From contig CBIHNF010000005.1 in assembly GCA_966211335.1 (NCBI GenBank), forward strand, positions 101,507 to 165,506: a DNA stretch of 64,000 bases, given 5' to 3'. Position numbers and translations under genes: made by a program. This DNA is from JAPWJZ01 sp966211335 (lineage in GTDB: Bacteria; Pseudomonadota; Alphaproteobacteria; Micavibrionales; UBA2020). Numbering within the stretch: the first letter of the stretch is position 1; each line of letters begins with the position of its first letter. The notes under the pieces are model-generated. The model saw only the letters and a list, made by a program, of their open reading frames with translations, had not been told where the DNA came from and did no database searches. Shown here piece after piece: positions 44,121-52,944 of the stretch.

Positions 44121-45734
44121 ATGTTAAAATTTTTTAATGCCTTTTCCTTTTCGGTAATGCTGCTCGCCACAGTCGCATCGGTGCCGGCTTTTGCCGAAAT
44201 CGGGCCCAAAAACGGCGATACCTGGACACCCGTTCTGCCCACCAAGCGCGAAGTGAAGGCGGATGATCCGCTCGTCGTCGGCGACGTCGTCGTCGATAAA
44301 TCGGCGGAAAATTCGGTCGTTGCGCGCGACCAGGCGATTGCCGATGCCCGCAAGGCGGCTTTCCAGAAACTGGCCGAGCGCAACATGACGCCGGAGGAAC
44401 TCAAAGCCTTCAAGATGCCTAAAGACCAGGACATCGCCATGATGGTCCAGGACTTTGAAATCAAGAACGAGCAGATGTCTTCGACCCGTTATGTGGGTAA
44501 TTTCACGGTGCGCTTCCGCGACATCGTCCGTAATTATATGACAATCCATGCCGTGCCCGTTGCCGCGCCTGTCGCGACGGCGGATGCCGCCACGACCACC
44601 ACGATCGTGACCACCACAACAACCGATGGCACCGGCGTTGATGCCGCAACGGCGGATGCGAATGCCGCCGCCAACCCGCTGCCGGCCGATGCCAACCCGA
44701 AGCCTGTACTGGCGAACCGCCCTGCTGTGGCGACGGAGGAAGATTCCGCGCCCCTCGGCCGCAACCTGCTGGTGCTGCCGTACTTTGAAAATATCTCCGG
44801 CGAGACGCTGCTGTGGGAAGAAAGCAACCCCTGGCTGCTGATGTGGCAGGGCGCGCTGCCCAAAACCGCCGGCGGCCCGCAGATTACCGTGCCGCTCGGC
44901 GATATCAGCGACGTTGCCGCGGGCTCCGCTTCCGGCGTCTGGTCGGGCGACTATAAAGCGGTCGAGCGGTTGCGCAGCAACTATGCGGCCGATGAAGTTA
45001 TCCTCGCCGTTGCCAATCATTCCTCCGTCAACCTGACGATCGACCTTTATACCTTCAACAACGGCCACCTGCGCCGCAAGGCGACGCTCACGCCTTACGT
45101 CGGCGAAGCGCCGGATGAAGTTGTCTATAAAAAGGGCATGACAGAAGTTTTGAATTACCTGCAGCAGCCCGGCCGTATTGCCAAGGGGCCGAAGCCGGTC
45201 GAGCAGATCAGCCATGATTTGCTGCGCCAGACGGGCAACCTTGGCACGACCGTTGTCGACAGCCATTCAACGACTGTCACCACAACGACTGTGGATCATC
45301 CGCCGCTGGTGATGAATTCCGCCGTCGCCAGCCGTCCTTCCATGATTGAAAACAACGAAGCGCCGAGCGTGATTGTCGAGCAGCCGCAGCTGCCGCCGCA
45401 TATCCCCGGCCGCCCGTATCCCATTTTACGCCCGGGCTATGTGCCTGCGGGAGCCGCCGCCGTAACGACGACCTCAACCGCCACCACGACGACCACGGGC
45501 GGCGCAACGCAAGTCGCAGCGCAGATGCAGTTTCAGGACCCGCGCGCCTGGATGGATCTGCAGAAGCGGCTGAATTCGGTGTATCCTCCGGTCCGCGTCA
45601 ACATCACCTCTATGAACAGCAACAGCGTCGCCTTCACGCTCTCGGCCGATGCGCCGATTGACGCGGTGCGCCAGTCCTTAAGCTCCCGCGGCATCACGCT
45701 GGGCGCCAATGGCGATGTTGCGCTGAGCCCGTGA
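44121..45734 (+). CDS. DUF2066 family periplasmic protein
   Basis: A 537-residue protein with a signal peptide (MLKFFNAFSFSVMLLATVASVPAFA). Early in the mature part, VVDKSAENSVVARDQAIADARKAAFQKLAERNM is the DUF2066 hallmark, and GRNLLVLPYFENISGETLLWEESNPWL is its second conserved block. Thr-rich low-complexity stretches (TTTTIVTTTTTDGT and similar) separate domains. The C-terminus ends in a domain of about 70 residues (DLQKRLNSVYPPVRVNI). The function of the family is unknown. The ATG at 44121 is chosen over a GTG seven codons earlier; both give a signal peptide. Its stop overlaps the GTG of hdaA, a pairing seen in other alphaproteobacteria. Confidence 0.8.
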   Translation: MLKFFNAFSFSVMLLATVASVPAFAEIGPKNGDTWTPVLPTKREVKADDPLVVGDVVVDKSAENSVVARDQAIADARKAAFQKLAERNMTPEELKAFKMPKDQDIAMMVQDFEIKNEQMSSTRYVGNFTVRFRDIVRNYMTIHAVPVAAPVATADAATTTTIVTTTTTDGTGVDAATADANAAANPLPADANPKPVLANRPAVATEEDSAPLGRNLLVLPYFENISGETLLWEESNPWLLMWQGALPKTAGGPQITVPLGDISDVAAGSASGVWSGDYKAVERLRSNYAADEVILAVANHSSVNLTIDLYTFNNGHLRRKATLTPYVGEAPDEVVYKKGMTEVLNYLQQPGRIAKGPKPVEQISHDLLRQTGNLGTTVVDSHSTTVTTTTVDHPPLVMNSAVASRPSMIENNEAPSVIVEQPQLPPHIPGRPYPILRPGYVPAGAAAVTTTSTATTTTTGGATQVAAQMQFQDPRAWMDLQKRLNSVYPPVRVNITSMNSNSVAFTLSADAPIDAVRQSLSSRGITLGANGDVALSP

Positions 45735-46414
45735 AACCGCAGCAGCTCGGGCTTGATCTCGGCCACCGGCCGGCCTTTGAACGCGAAGACCTCTGGGTTT
45801 CCGCCGCCAATGCCGACGCGATTGGCTGGCTCGACAAATACCCCGCCTGGAACGGCCCGCTGCTGATCGTCTATGGCCCCGCCGCCTCCGGCAAAACGCA
45901 CCTTGCCAAAGTCTGGCAGAAAAAATCCGACGCCCTCGAAATCACGCCGGAGAATTTAAAAGATTTGCGCGGCGTGAACGACTTGCCGAAGGCCGCTTTT
46001 GTCGATGACGCGGCGCAATTCGTCGGCGAGCGGCATGGCGAAACTGCGCTGTTCCATTTCTACAACCGCATGAAGGAAGCGGGCGGGCATATCCTGCTCA
46101 CCGCCCTGAAAGCGCCGAAGGAATGGGATGTGGAACTGCCGGATTTAAAATCCCGCCTGCTCGCCGCGCCCGCCGTCGCGGTGCTTGCGCCGGATGAAGA
46201 ACTCATGGCGATTGTGCTGACAAAACTTTTCTCCGACCGCCAGATCTTTGTGCCGCAGGAAGTCGTGCAGTTCGTCGTGCCGCGCATCGAGCGGTCGTTC
46301 AAGGCGCTGCGCGATCTCGTCGACGCCATCGACAAAAAAGCCCTCGCCGAAAAACGCGCCGTGACGGTGCCACTAGCGCGGGAAATTTTGCAGGCGCAGG
46401 GGAGTTTGATTTAA
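45731..46414 (+). CDS. hdaA: DnaA-related replication regulator of the Hda/HdaA type
   Basis: A 227-residue AAA+ protein. The N-terminal QQLGLDL is the sliding-clamp-binding motif of Hda. Walker A reads YGPAASGKTHL, and AAFVDDAAQF fills the Walker B position. The C-terminal lid has VVPRIERSFKALRDLVDAIDK, the sensor-II-type helix. It lacks the DnaA DNA-binding domain. Clamp-bound HdaA stimulates ATP hydrolysis by DnaA and so limits re-initiation in Caulobacter. The GTG start overlaps the DUF2066 stop (GTGA), so translation is coupled. Confidence 0.9.
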   Translation: MKPQQLGLDLGHRPAFEREDLWVSAANADAIGWLDKYPAWNGPLLIVYGPAASGKTHLAKVWQKKSDALEITPENLKDLRGVNDLPKAAFVDDAAQFVGERHGETALFHFYNRMKEAGGHILLTALKAPKEWDVELPDLKSRLLAAPAVAVLAPDEELMAIVLTKLFSDRQIFVPQEVVQFVVPRIERSFKALRDLVDAIDKKALAEKRAVTVPLAREILQAQGSLI

Positions 46415-46729
46415 TTGCAAAAACCAAAAACAACCGGTGAATGGGTCGGCGTCGCGCTGATCGGCCTGCTCTCGGCGCTCATGGCGGGGCGGGGCGTATA
46501 CGCCATCGCCACGCAGAATTTCGTCGGCACCACGCGCTATAGCGGCGCTTACGAGCTGACCGGCCGCGCGGCGGTATATATGGGTTCGGCCTGGGTTTTC
46601 CTCGGCCTCATGATTTTATGCGCCCTCGGCCTGCAATTCCAGCTGCCGCGCCGTTACTGCCTTGGCGCCGCAGCCGCCTGCCTGCTCGCGGCACTCGTTT
46701 GTTTCGTGGTGTCGTTCACAGCGCAATAG
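46415..46729 (+). CDS. Small membrane protein of unknown function
   Basis: A 104-residue protein with three predicted membrane spans (about 9-29, 50-72, 79-100). The reading starts with TTG directly after the hdaA stop, with GGGGAG ten bases upstream; no better start exists before residue 24. It has an N-terminal KTTGEWVGVALIGLLSALMAG phrase. No family recognised. It is the third gene in the DUF2066-hdaA transcript and faces the MuiA-like gene. Confidence 0.6.
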   Translation: MQKPKTTGEWVGVALIGLLSALMAGRGVYAIATQNFVGTTRYSGAYELTGRAAVYMGSAWVFLGLMILCALGLQFQLPRRYCLGAAAACLLAALVCFVVSFTAQ

Positions 46730-46734
46730 CGGTT

Positions 46735-48771
46735 TTATAAACCCTGCAGGTTCAGCTCTTTCGGCCAGTTCAGGCGCCAGCCGAGTTTGAATTCCTTCTT
46801 GCCCTGTGGCGGCAATGTCGCCTGCCAGCGGAGCAGGCCTTTGGTGTGTTCGTCATCTGTCGTATATCCCGCCGTCGTTTCGTCTTCGAGGATATTCAGC
46901 ACCAGCTTGTCGCTGCGCGACGTGGGGATGACTTCAGAGAGGACAATATCCACCGGCTCCTTATGCAGGTTTTCAATTTCAGTGACCACATCGCGCTCGA
47001 GGCTGTTGTCTTTCGCAATCATGCCGGTCTGGCCGCGCTCGTCTTTCAAGGTCTGGTGCTTGACCGAGACGCGGTCATCCGCGCCGAAGAAAATATCCGT
47101 CGCCATGCCGGGCCGCAGCAGCGGCAGGTCCAGTTTGCCAACAAAAGCGCCGTCGCGGAACAGGCTGGCCGGCCCCGGCAATATCGGCGCATCCCCCTTC
47201 AGCACGGCGTGGGAGGCGAGGAACGCATCCGTCGACACCTGCGGGCGGATTTGAATCTGCAACCGGCTCTCCAGCGGGAAGGTGCCGATCATGAGTTTTG
47301 TTTCCGAATTATCCGCCGCAATCGTCGCCGGCCCCGGAATTTTATACTCGTTCACGTAGCCGCCGGTGTTGAGGGTGGCTGATGTAAAGCTCGCGTTTTC
47401 CTCTGGCGGGGGTGCGGCTTCTTCGATTTGCATACGGCGGGCTTCCGCTTTTGCGCGCCATTCCTGCAGCGGGTCAGCGCCGCCGGGAGCGGCGGCAGGT
47501 ACGGCAAGTTTGTCTTCCTGCGACGCTGACAACGTCATCGGCATCGCACTACCGGCACGACTGTAGTCCACAGGTTCGGTCGCGGTGACCCAGAGGGAAG
47601 ACAGGTCCGGCATGGTCGCCGCGCGCGTTGGTTTTGACGTGGAGAGAGTCAAATCCACATTTGTCCAGTCTTCGCCCGTTTGCTGGCGGACGCTGCCGAA
47701 TTGGACAAGCTCGAGTCCGCTTTTTCCAGCGGTGGCTAAACGCGCATCGTAAACGGGCTGCCATGTGGCGTTGACGACCTGATACGAAATTTGCAGCGTG
47801 AAATGCGTCGGCTTTTCGCTTTCCAGCGGAACACTGGCGCTGAAGCCTGCCTTGACGGGCTGCACGGCCATGAAGCGCCGTGAATTTTTTTCGATTGCAA
47901 GATCGAGGTCGCGCAATTTAAGGCGGATGTCTTCTTTTTGCTTTGCGACATCCGCGAGTGTCGAATAAAGCGCTTTGCTGGCTGCAAGCAATTGTTCAGG
48001 CTTTACATCTTGCTGTGCGACCGAATTACTGATGATGCTCGCCGCAGGGACGCTTGCAGATTTGACAAAATCGGCCTGCGCATCCAGCGGCGGCACTTGT
48101 ACCAGCAGCGCCTGTCTTTGATCGAGCAGGGGCTGCAGTGCGTGATAAGCTTCACGCTGTTCCGGTGTCACAGTATCAACCGCCACATTTCGCCGCGTAA
48201 TAATTGCGCCGAGTGTGACTTTTGCCTGCCCATGGCCATCCGCACGCAAGGTGTCAAAATTCGCCGTCAGTGGTAAGTCGTTGAAAACAACTTCATGCTT
48301 ACCCGCGGGTAAATCGAATTCTGCACTCCGTGTGACGGTCGCGCTTCTGTCATAGACGGTCACGCTGACAATTTTGCTATTCGCAACGATGTCTTCCGCA
48401 TGTTCCGGTTTTTCGGACGTTGTAAGGCCGCCAAGTTTTTTCATGCGGGCGACGGCGTTCTGGATTGCGATTACGCGCTCCTCCTCGGTCATCCCGTCAA
48501 ACAATATAGGTTCGTTCGCCATGGCGACGGACTCTTCCTTCATCAGCGCTTGCATTTCTTTGGATGGCTGGGATTGTGTGTCTATCGCAATCTTGCCTCT
48601 TGAAAGGCTACCCGAGGGGCCGAGCGGCGACTGCGCCGCTTTGTTTGAATTCAGTTTGTTGCGAAATGCCTGAAATTCGTCGACGCCATTCTCCTGCGCC
48701 AAGGCAGCTGTGCCTGACAGAAGGATCGCGACCGTCAGAATGACTGCCTTAGAAAAACCAAAAACCCGCAT
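46735..48771 (-). CDS. MuiA-like (DUF4140/DUF4139) secreted protein
   Basis: A 678-residue protein with a signal peptide (MRVFGFSKAVILTVAILLSGTAALA). After an acidic region with little structure, the N-terminal domain (SVTVYDRSATVTRSAEFDLPAGKHEVVFNDLP) is the DUF4140 start. A coiled-coil stretch follows, then the large DUF4139 beta domain (ISYQVVNATWQPVYDARL, LVQFGSVRQQTGEDWTNVDLTLSTS, and late KEFKLGWRLNWPKE). The family is named from a mucoidy inhibitor and is common in envelope contexts; its biochemistry is unclear. Here it stands alone on the minus strand between convergent and divergent neighbours. Confidence 0.85.
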   Translation of the reverse strand: MRVFGFSKAVILTVAILLSGTAALAQENGVDEFQAFRNKLNSNKAAQSPLGPSGSLSRGKIAIDTQSQPSKEMQALMKEESVAMANEPILFDGMTEEERVIAIQNAVARMKKLGGLTTSEKPEHAEDIVANSKIVSVTVYDRSATVTRSAEFDLPAGKHEVVFNDLPLTANFDTLRADGHGQAKVTLGAIITRRNVAVDTVTPEQREAYHALQPLLDQRQALLVQVPPLDAQADFVKSASVPAASIISNSVAQQDVKPEQLLAASKALYSTLADVAKQKEDIRLKLRDLDLAIEKNSRRFMAVQPVKAGFSASVPLESEKPTHFTLQISYQVVNATWQPVYDARLATAGKSGLELVQFGSVRQQTGEDWTNVDLTLSTSKPTRAATMPDLSSLWVTATEPVDYSRAGSAMPMTLSASQEDKLAVPAAAPGGADPLQEWRAKAEARRMQIEEAAPPPEENASFTSATLNTGGYVNEYKIPGPATIAADNSETKLMIGTFPLESRLQIQIRPQVSTDAFLASHAVLKGDAPILPGPASLFRDGAFVGKLDLPLLRPGMATDIFFGADDRVSVKHQTLKDERGQTGMIAKDNSLERDVVTEIENLHKEPVDIVLSEVIPTSRSDKLVLNILEDETTAGYTTDDEHTKGLLRWQATLPPQGKKEFKLGWRLNWPKELNLQGL

Positions 48772-48867
48772 ATCCGCCCCATGAAAATTCAGAATACCAA
48801 TCGCACCACTCTAAAGGCGGCGCGGTTAATTTTGGGTTAGGGGAGGGGTGCGGTTAATTACGGAAAA

Positions 48868-49074
48868 TTAAGCAATAATATCCGGCAGCATCATGCTTTC
48901 CAGCTTGGAGATCGAGTCTTTCAGGAAGAGCTTGCGCTTTTTGAGGCGCTGGAGGCGCAGGAAGTCGATGGGAGTCGCGTCTGCGAGCTGCTGGATGATA
49001 ATGTCCAGGTCCCGGTGTTCGGTCTTCAATTCCTCCAGCATTTTCTGGAGTTCTGCTTCTTCCTCGAGCATCAT
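48868..49074 (-). CDS. DUF465 (YdcH-like) small coiled-coil protein
   Basis: A 68-residue, highly charged helical protein: LEELKTEHRDLDIIIQQLAD, then DFLRLQRLKKRKLFLKDSI, the signature of DUF465. The family is nearly universal in alphaproteobacteria and of unknown function. Its fold is a helical hairpin, about as long as the whole protein. It is a single gene. Confidence 0.85.
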   Translation of the reverse strand: MMLEEEAELQKMLEELKTEHRDLDIIIQQLADATPIDFLRLQRLKKRKLFLKDSISKLESMMLPDIIA

Positions 49075-49241
49075 GGCTTTAGAGAAATTTCCTTATTTTT
49101 GCGAGGGTATCTTAACAGGAAACCCTTGAAGTTTTAAGCTTTATTTGTTGCAATTCCTTCGCATCTGGGTACTTTGCAGCAAAGGCAGCCAGAACTGGCG
49201 CTTTATCAAGGATACGGCAGAGTAGTTAAGGGAATAATAAT

Positions 49242-50324
49242 ATGGCAAGAAAACGCATCGGCATTCTCACCTCGGGCGGCGACTGCGCCGGTTTGAACGC
49301 GGTCATCCGCTCGGTCGTCCATGCGGCGACGGAGAAGAACTGGGAAGTCATCGGCCTGGAAGACGGCACCGCAGGCCTTCTCGATCGCCCCTTGCGCTAC
49401 AAAGTCCTCAACAAGTCGATGTTCGACACGACTGTCATGCGCCAGGGCGGTACCATCCTTGGCACCACGAACAAAGGCAACCCTTTCCAGTTTCCGATGC
49501 ACGACGGTTCCTTGAAAGACCGCTCCGGCGAAATCATCGACGGCATCCAGCAGCTTGGCCTTGAAGCCATCATCGGCATCGGCGGCGACGGCTCGATGGC
49601 GATTTTGCGCACCCTCGCGCAGAAGGGCAAATTCGGCCTCGTCTGCGTGCCGAAAACAATCGATAACGACGTGGGCAAGACCGAAACCTCCGTCGGCTTT
49701 GAAACCGCGCTGTACGTTGCGACCGAAGCGCTCGACCGCCTGCAGCCCACTGCCGCCTCCCACGACCGCGTGATGGTGCTGGAAGTGATGGGCCGCGACG
49801 CCGGCAACATTGCGCTCTCGACCGGCATTGCCGGCGGCGCAGACGTTATCCTTATCCCCGAAATCCCCTACGACATTGAAAAAGTCGCGCAGAAAATTAT
49901 TAAAGTGCGCGATACCGAGCAGCGCAACTTCGCGCTCGTCGTCGTGTCGGAAGCCGTGCGCACGGTCGAAGGCGGGGCGAAGCAGATGGAATATGCCGGC
50001 GGCGAAAAACGCTTCGGCGGCATTGGCTATTATATTGGCGAGCAGATTGCCGCCAAAACCGGCTTTGAAACCCGCGTCACCGTCCTCGGCCACGTGCAGC
50101 GCGGCGCGCCGCCCGTGCCGTCTGACCGCCTTGTCGCGGCGGCCTTTGGCGTCAAAGCCGTGGAGCTCGTCGCCGCCGGCAAATTTGACAGAATGGTCGC
50201 CTGGTCGAACCGTCAGGTCATAGATGTCTCGATTGAAGAGGCGATTGCCAGCTACCAGTCGGTCGATACCAAGGGCATGCTGGTGAATACCGCCCGCTCC
50301 CTCGGCATCTGCATGGGCGATTGA
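49242..50324 (+). CDS. pfkA: 6-phosphofructokinase, group III type
   Basis: A 360-residue glycolytic enzyme that phosphorylates fructose 6-phosphate. Blocks include ILTSGGDCAGLNAVIR, IGIGGDGSMA, VPKTIDNDV, VLEVMGRDAG and VLGHVQRGAPPVPSDR. The phosphodonor-site GGDG (not GGDD) points to ATP, whereas the PKTIDND phrase is shared with pyrophosphate enzymes; mixed signatures are normal for group III. ATP is more likely but not certain. AAGGGA precedes the ATG. It is transcribed on its own. Confidence 0.93.
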   Translation: MARKRIGILTSGGDCAGLNAVIRSVVHAATEKNWEVIGLEDGTAGLLDRPLRYKVLNKSMFDTTVMRQGGTILGTTNKGNPFQFPMHDGSLKDRSGEIIDGIQQLGLEAIIGIGGDGSMAILRTLAQKGKFGLVCVPKTIDNDVGKTETSVGFETALYVATEALDRLQPTAASHDRVMVLEVMGRDAGNIALSTGIAGGADVILIPEIPYDIEKVAQKIIKVRDTEQRNFALVVVSEAVRTVEGGAKQMEYAGGEKRFGGIGYYIGEQIAAKTGFETRVTVLGHVQRGAPPVPSDRLVAAAFGVKAVELVAAGKFDRMVAWSNRQVIDVSIEEAIASYQSVDTKGMLVNTARSLGICMGD

Positions 50325-50416
50325 CCTTTAATAGATTGTTAATTCCGATGTAGGATAAGTAAGGTCGGGGGCATGGGTTTGCCGGCTTCCGCATTTTTAC
50401 CTATGGGTAGCACGCC

Positions 50417-51040
50417 ATGCTTTACGTCCAGCAGTCTTTAGGCCCGCAAGAAGAAATCCTCATGGGGGCGCGCTTCCACTGGATGTACACGCTGCAGGCG
50501 ATCGGCTGGATTTTATTCGGCCTCGCCCTCGGCATCGCGGTCGGCTATGCCGCGACCTGGTGGGTGGTGTCGCAAGACATGCGCCAGTTATTCCCGGGCG
50601 CCGTCGGCGATGACTATGACCATGCCTGGAACCTCATCGTGCGCAAGCATGGCGGTTACCTGAAAATTATCTGGGGCCTGCACCCGCTGATCCGCTTCGC
50701 CATCCTCGGCCTCTTCCTGCTCGGGCTTTATTTCTTCGCGCATATGATGATCGTGAAGGCGACGACGGAAATCGCCATCACCACCGAACGCCTCGTCTAT
50801 AAAAAAGGCCTCATCGCCCGCCACGTGGGTGAATTGAACATCGACAGGATCGAGGGTGTTTCCGTGCGTCAGGACGTTCTCGGACGTTTGTTCGGTTTCG
50901 GCCGCGTCTGTATCCGCGGCATGGGCGTTGGCGAGGTCATGCTGCCCTCCATTGAATCGCCTATCGAATTCCGCCGCGCGATTCAGGAAGCGAAGGAAAT
51001 GCAGAGCAAGTCCTCCTCCGGCAAGCACGACGATATGTAG
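50417..51040 (+). CDS. Bacterial PH-domain (bPH2) membrane protein, second copy
   Basis: A 207-residue protein. Two spans (about 27-52 and 92-114) enclose a cytosolic or periplasmic loop, followed by a bPH2 domain: EIAITTERLVYKKGLIARHVGELNIDRIEGVSVRQDVLGRLFGFGRVCIRG. The last phrase (locus where the first turn of the barrel closes) is highly typical. It shares the layout, but not close sequence, with the protein at 18858. Role unknown. 92 bases separate it from pfkA. Confidence 0.82.
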   Translation: MLYVQQSLGPQEEILMGARFHWMYTLQAIGWILFGLALGIAVGYAATWWVVSQDMRQLFPGAVGDDYDHAWNLIVRKHGGYLKIIWGLHPLIRFAILGLFLLGLYFFAHMMIVKATTEIAITTERLVYKKGLIARHVGELNIDRIEGVSVRQDVLGRLFGFGRVCIRGMGVGEVMLPSIESPIEFRRAIQEAKEMQSKSSSGKHDDM

Positions 51041-51070
51041 TCGGCGTCTCTCCCGCCTTCAAAATCAATC

Positions 51071-51148
51071 TCTGTTATTCCGAACGCAGTGAGGAATCTC
51101 CCCTTGTGCGGCAGAAGAGGAGATTTCTCACTTCGTTCGAAATGACAG
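51071..51148. repeat. Intergenic hairpin repeat, copy 2
   Basis: It begins TCTGTTATTCCGAACGCAGT and ends CTTCGTTCGAAATGACA. It matches the element at 27406 in order and length, with substitutions often compensated in the opposite arm. As there, it lies in a convergent intergenic space, 31 bases after the bPH2 stop and 12 bases from the next gene's stop. Confidence 0.8.
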
Positions 51149-51159
51149 TGGAAAGGGAA

Positions 51160-51945
51160 TTACGGCTTCGGCTGCGCTTGCGTTTTCGGCGCGGGCGGGT
51201 TTACGCGCTGGCCTTTGCTGTCCAGCACGGCCATCTCGGGGATGGCGGCGGCGACCGCGAAGGCGGCCCTTGCGCTGCCGTCGAACACGATGCCGATGGG
51301 GTCGCCCTTTTTGCTCGGCCATGAAATCATGCCGATGCCAGTCATGCCGACTTCATCCAGCTCATAGAAGGGCGACAGCGCCTCTTCCACCTTGTCGCGG
51401 ATGGCGGTGACGGACGCGTCGTCGTATTTCACAAGGCCGGTGGTGAGGCCGTCAATCGCGACGCCATAGCGCTTCAGCGGCTGTTCCTGCGGCAGCAGTA
51501 CTTCTTTGGTTGCGCCGGTGAAAATGCCGACGACCTTGTTGAAGGCGGAACGCAGCTTGTGGGCTTTCAGGAATTTTTCAAATTCCGCGTCGTACTGGTT
51601 GAACTCCATCGTCATGGCGCCGGACATCGCGCCCCAGCTGTTGAGGTCGCGCAACACGGCGCGGCCTTTTTTGTCGGTGTTGTTGAGGGCGTGGTATTGC
51701 AGCACATCGTAGGCGCGCGCGAACAGATAGGTCACGCCGGAGGCATTGACCGCGTTGACGAGCGACACATCATCGGCTGCACCCGCAATCGCGCCGAGTT
51801 TCGAAACGCCATTCGCATCGGGTTTGCGCAAGCCGTCGATATAGCCCTGCATCGCGGGGCCGGTGGAATGTTTTTCCAGCATGTCGACAGCATCGTTGAT
51901 GGAGCGGACGAGGTCGGCTTGGGTAACGCCGCGGTAACTGGGCAT
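51160..51945 (-). CDS. Protein of unknown function
   Basis: A 261-residue soluble protein (MPSYRGVTQADLVRSINDAV...). I chose ATG 51945 because GGGAGA lies six bases before it; an earlier TTG or ATG at 52074 lacks such a site. The middle is helical (TYLFARAYDVLQYHALN, EFNQYDAEFEKFLKAHKL). The second half is beta-rich, with GIGMISWPSKKGDPIGIVFDGS. The C-terminus is a Pro/Gln-rich tail. It has no signal peptide, membrane span or cofactor motif I can identify. Monocistronic. Confidence 0.65.
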   Translation of the reverse strand: MPSYRGVTQADLVRSINDAVDMLEKHSTGPAMQGYIDGLRKPDANGVSKLGAIAGAADDVSLVNAVNASGVTYLFARAYDVLQYHALNNTDKKGRAVLRDLNSWGAMSGAMTMEFNQYDAEFEKFLKAHKLRSAFNKVVGIFTGATKEVLLPQEQPLKRYGVAIDGLTTGLVKYDDASVTAIRDKVEEALSPFYELDEVGMTGIGMISWPSKKGDPIGIVFDGSARAAFAVAAAIPEMAVLDSKGQRVNPPAPKTQAQPKP

Positions 51946-52132
51946 GGGTTTCTCCCGTTTCAAATAAGAGCGATTCTCAAAAAAATGTCTGAAGGCGTCA
52001 GTTCTATCGCCGCCCTTATACGCGGTCAATGCGTTATGGATGATTTGCTGGCCCGCTGGGCCAAAGCTTGACATAAACTTGCGTCAGAGGTACTATAATG
52101 CCTTATAAAGTTTCAAAAACGGGAGGGATTCG

Positions 52133-52849
52133 ATGATCAACGATTACACGCGCCCACCCGAGAGCGGCGAGAAGCCCGAGGTCATCGTCATCTTCTTCCA
52201 CGGCTACGGCTCCAGTGCTGACCTGATGCGCCAATATGTAGGCGATATGCTGGGCCCGCAGCTGCCTAATGCACAACTGCGCTTTCCCGACGGCCCGATC
52301 CAGATGGGCTGGAATAACCACAGCTGGTTCGATGTGCAGGATGTGCTGGATAATCCCGACCATCAGGCGAACAAGGCAACCGTTGCCCCGCGTGCAGCGG
52401 AAGCCGCCAAGGCGATGAACGATTACGTCTCCCGCGTCATGGCGGAGGAGGGTGTCTCCGAAAAGCAGATCATCCTTGCGGGTTTCTCGCAAGGCGGCAC
52501 CATGGCCTATTACACCGGCCTGCTGCGCGATACGGAAGTCGGCGGCGTTTATGCCCTCTCCGGCGGTGCGCTGGAGAATTTGCAGCAGCCGAAAAGCCAG
52601 CCTGTTGTTGCACTGGCCGCTGGCGGCCTTGAGCAGCAGGATTATTCGGGCGCCCCACAGGCCGAGAAAGCCGCCAAGCTGTTGCAGGCCATGGGCTTCA
52701 CGGCCGACAGCTATATTATTGAAGGGCAGGGGCACGACATGAGCCCGAAGGCGATCAGCCTGCTCGCGGCGTTCACAAAAGCCGCCACGCGCCCCAAACC
52801 GGCCGAGGTAAAGCCCGCGCCACGCAAAAACGGCATGAAACCGTCATAA
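52133..52849 (+). CDS. Carboxylesterase/phospholipase-type alpha/beta hydrolase
   Basis: A 238-residue hydrolase of the acyl-protein-thioesterase/carboxylesterase-2 group. It has VIFFHGYGSSADLM (oxyanion region), WFDVQD, and the elbow LAGFSQGGTMA with Ser119. Asp lies in EQQDYSG and His in GQGHDMSP, completing the triad. It should act on short-chain esters or thioesters in the cytosol. GGGAGGG directly before the ATG is a strong ribosome site. The C-terminus is Lys/Pro-rich. Confidence 0.88.
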   Translation: MINDYTRPPESGEKPEVIVIFFHGYGSSADLMRQYVGDMLGPQLPNAQLRFPDGPIQMGWNNHSWFDVQDVLDNPDHQANKATVAPRAAEAAKAMNDYVSRVMAEEGVSEKQIILAGFSQGGTMAYYTGLLRDTEVGGVYALSGGALENLQQPKSQPVVALAAGGLEQQDYSGAPQAEKAAKLLQAMGFTADSYIIEGQGHDMSPKAISLLAAFTKAATRPKPAEVKPAPRKNGMKPS

Positions 52850-52882
52850 GCTGTTCAAAAGGCGCGTTATTTTTTCATTTTA

Positions 52883-52911
52883 TTGACATAACAAATTCAT
52901 CCGCCTAGACT
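52883..52911 (+). promoter_or_regulatory. Promoter of the gene at 52945
   Basis: TTGACA (52883-52888), a 17-base spacer, then TAGACT (52906-52911). The expected start gives a 27-base leader with AGGA before the ATG. Confidence 0.6.
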
Positions 52912-52944
52912 GCGGCAGATTTCAAAACCGCAGGATCACGCCTG

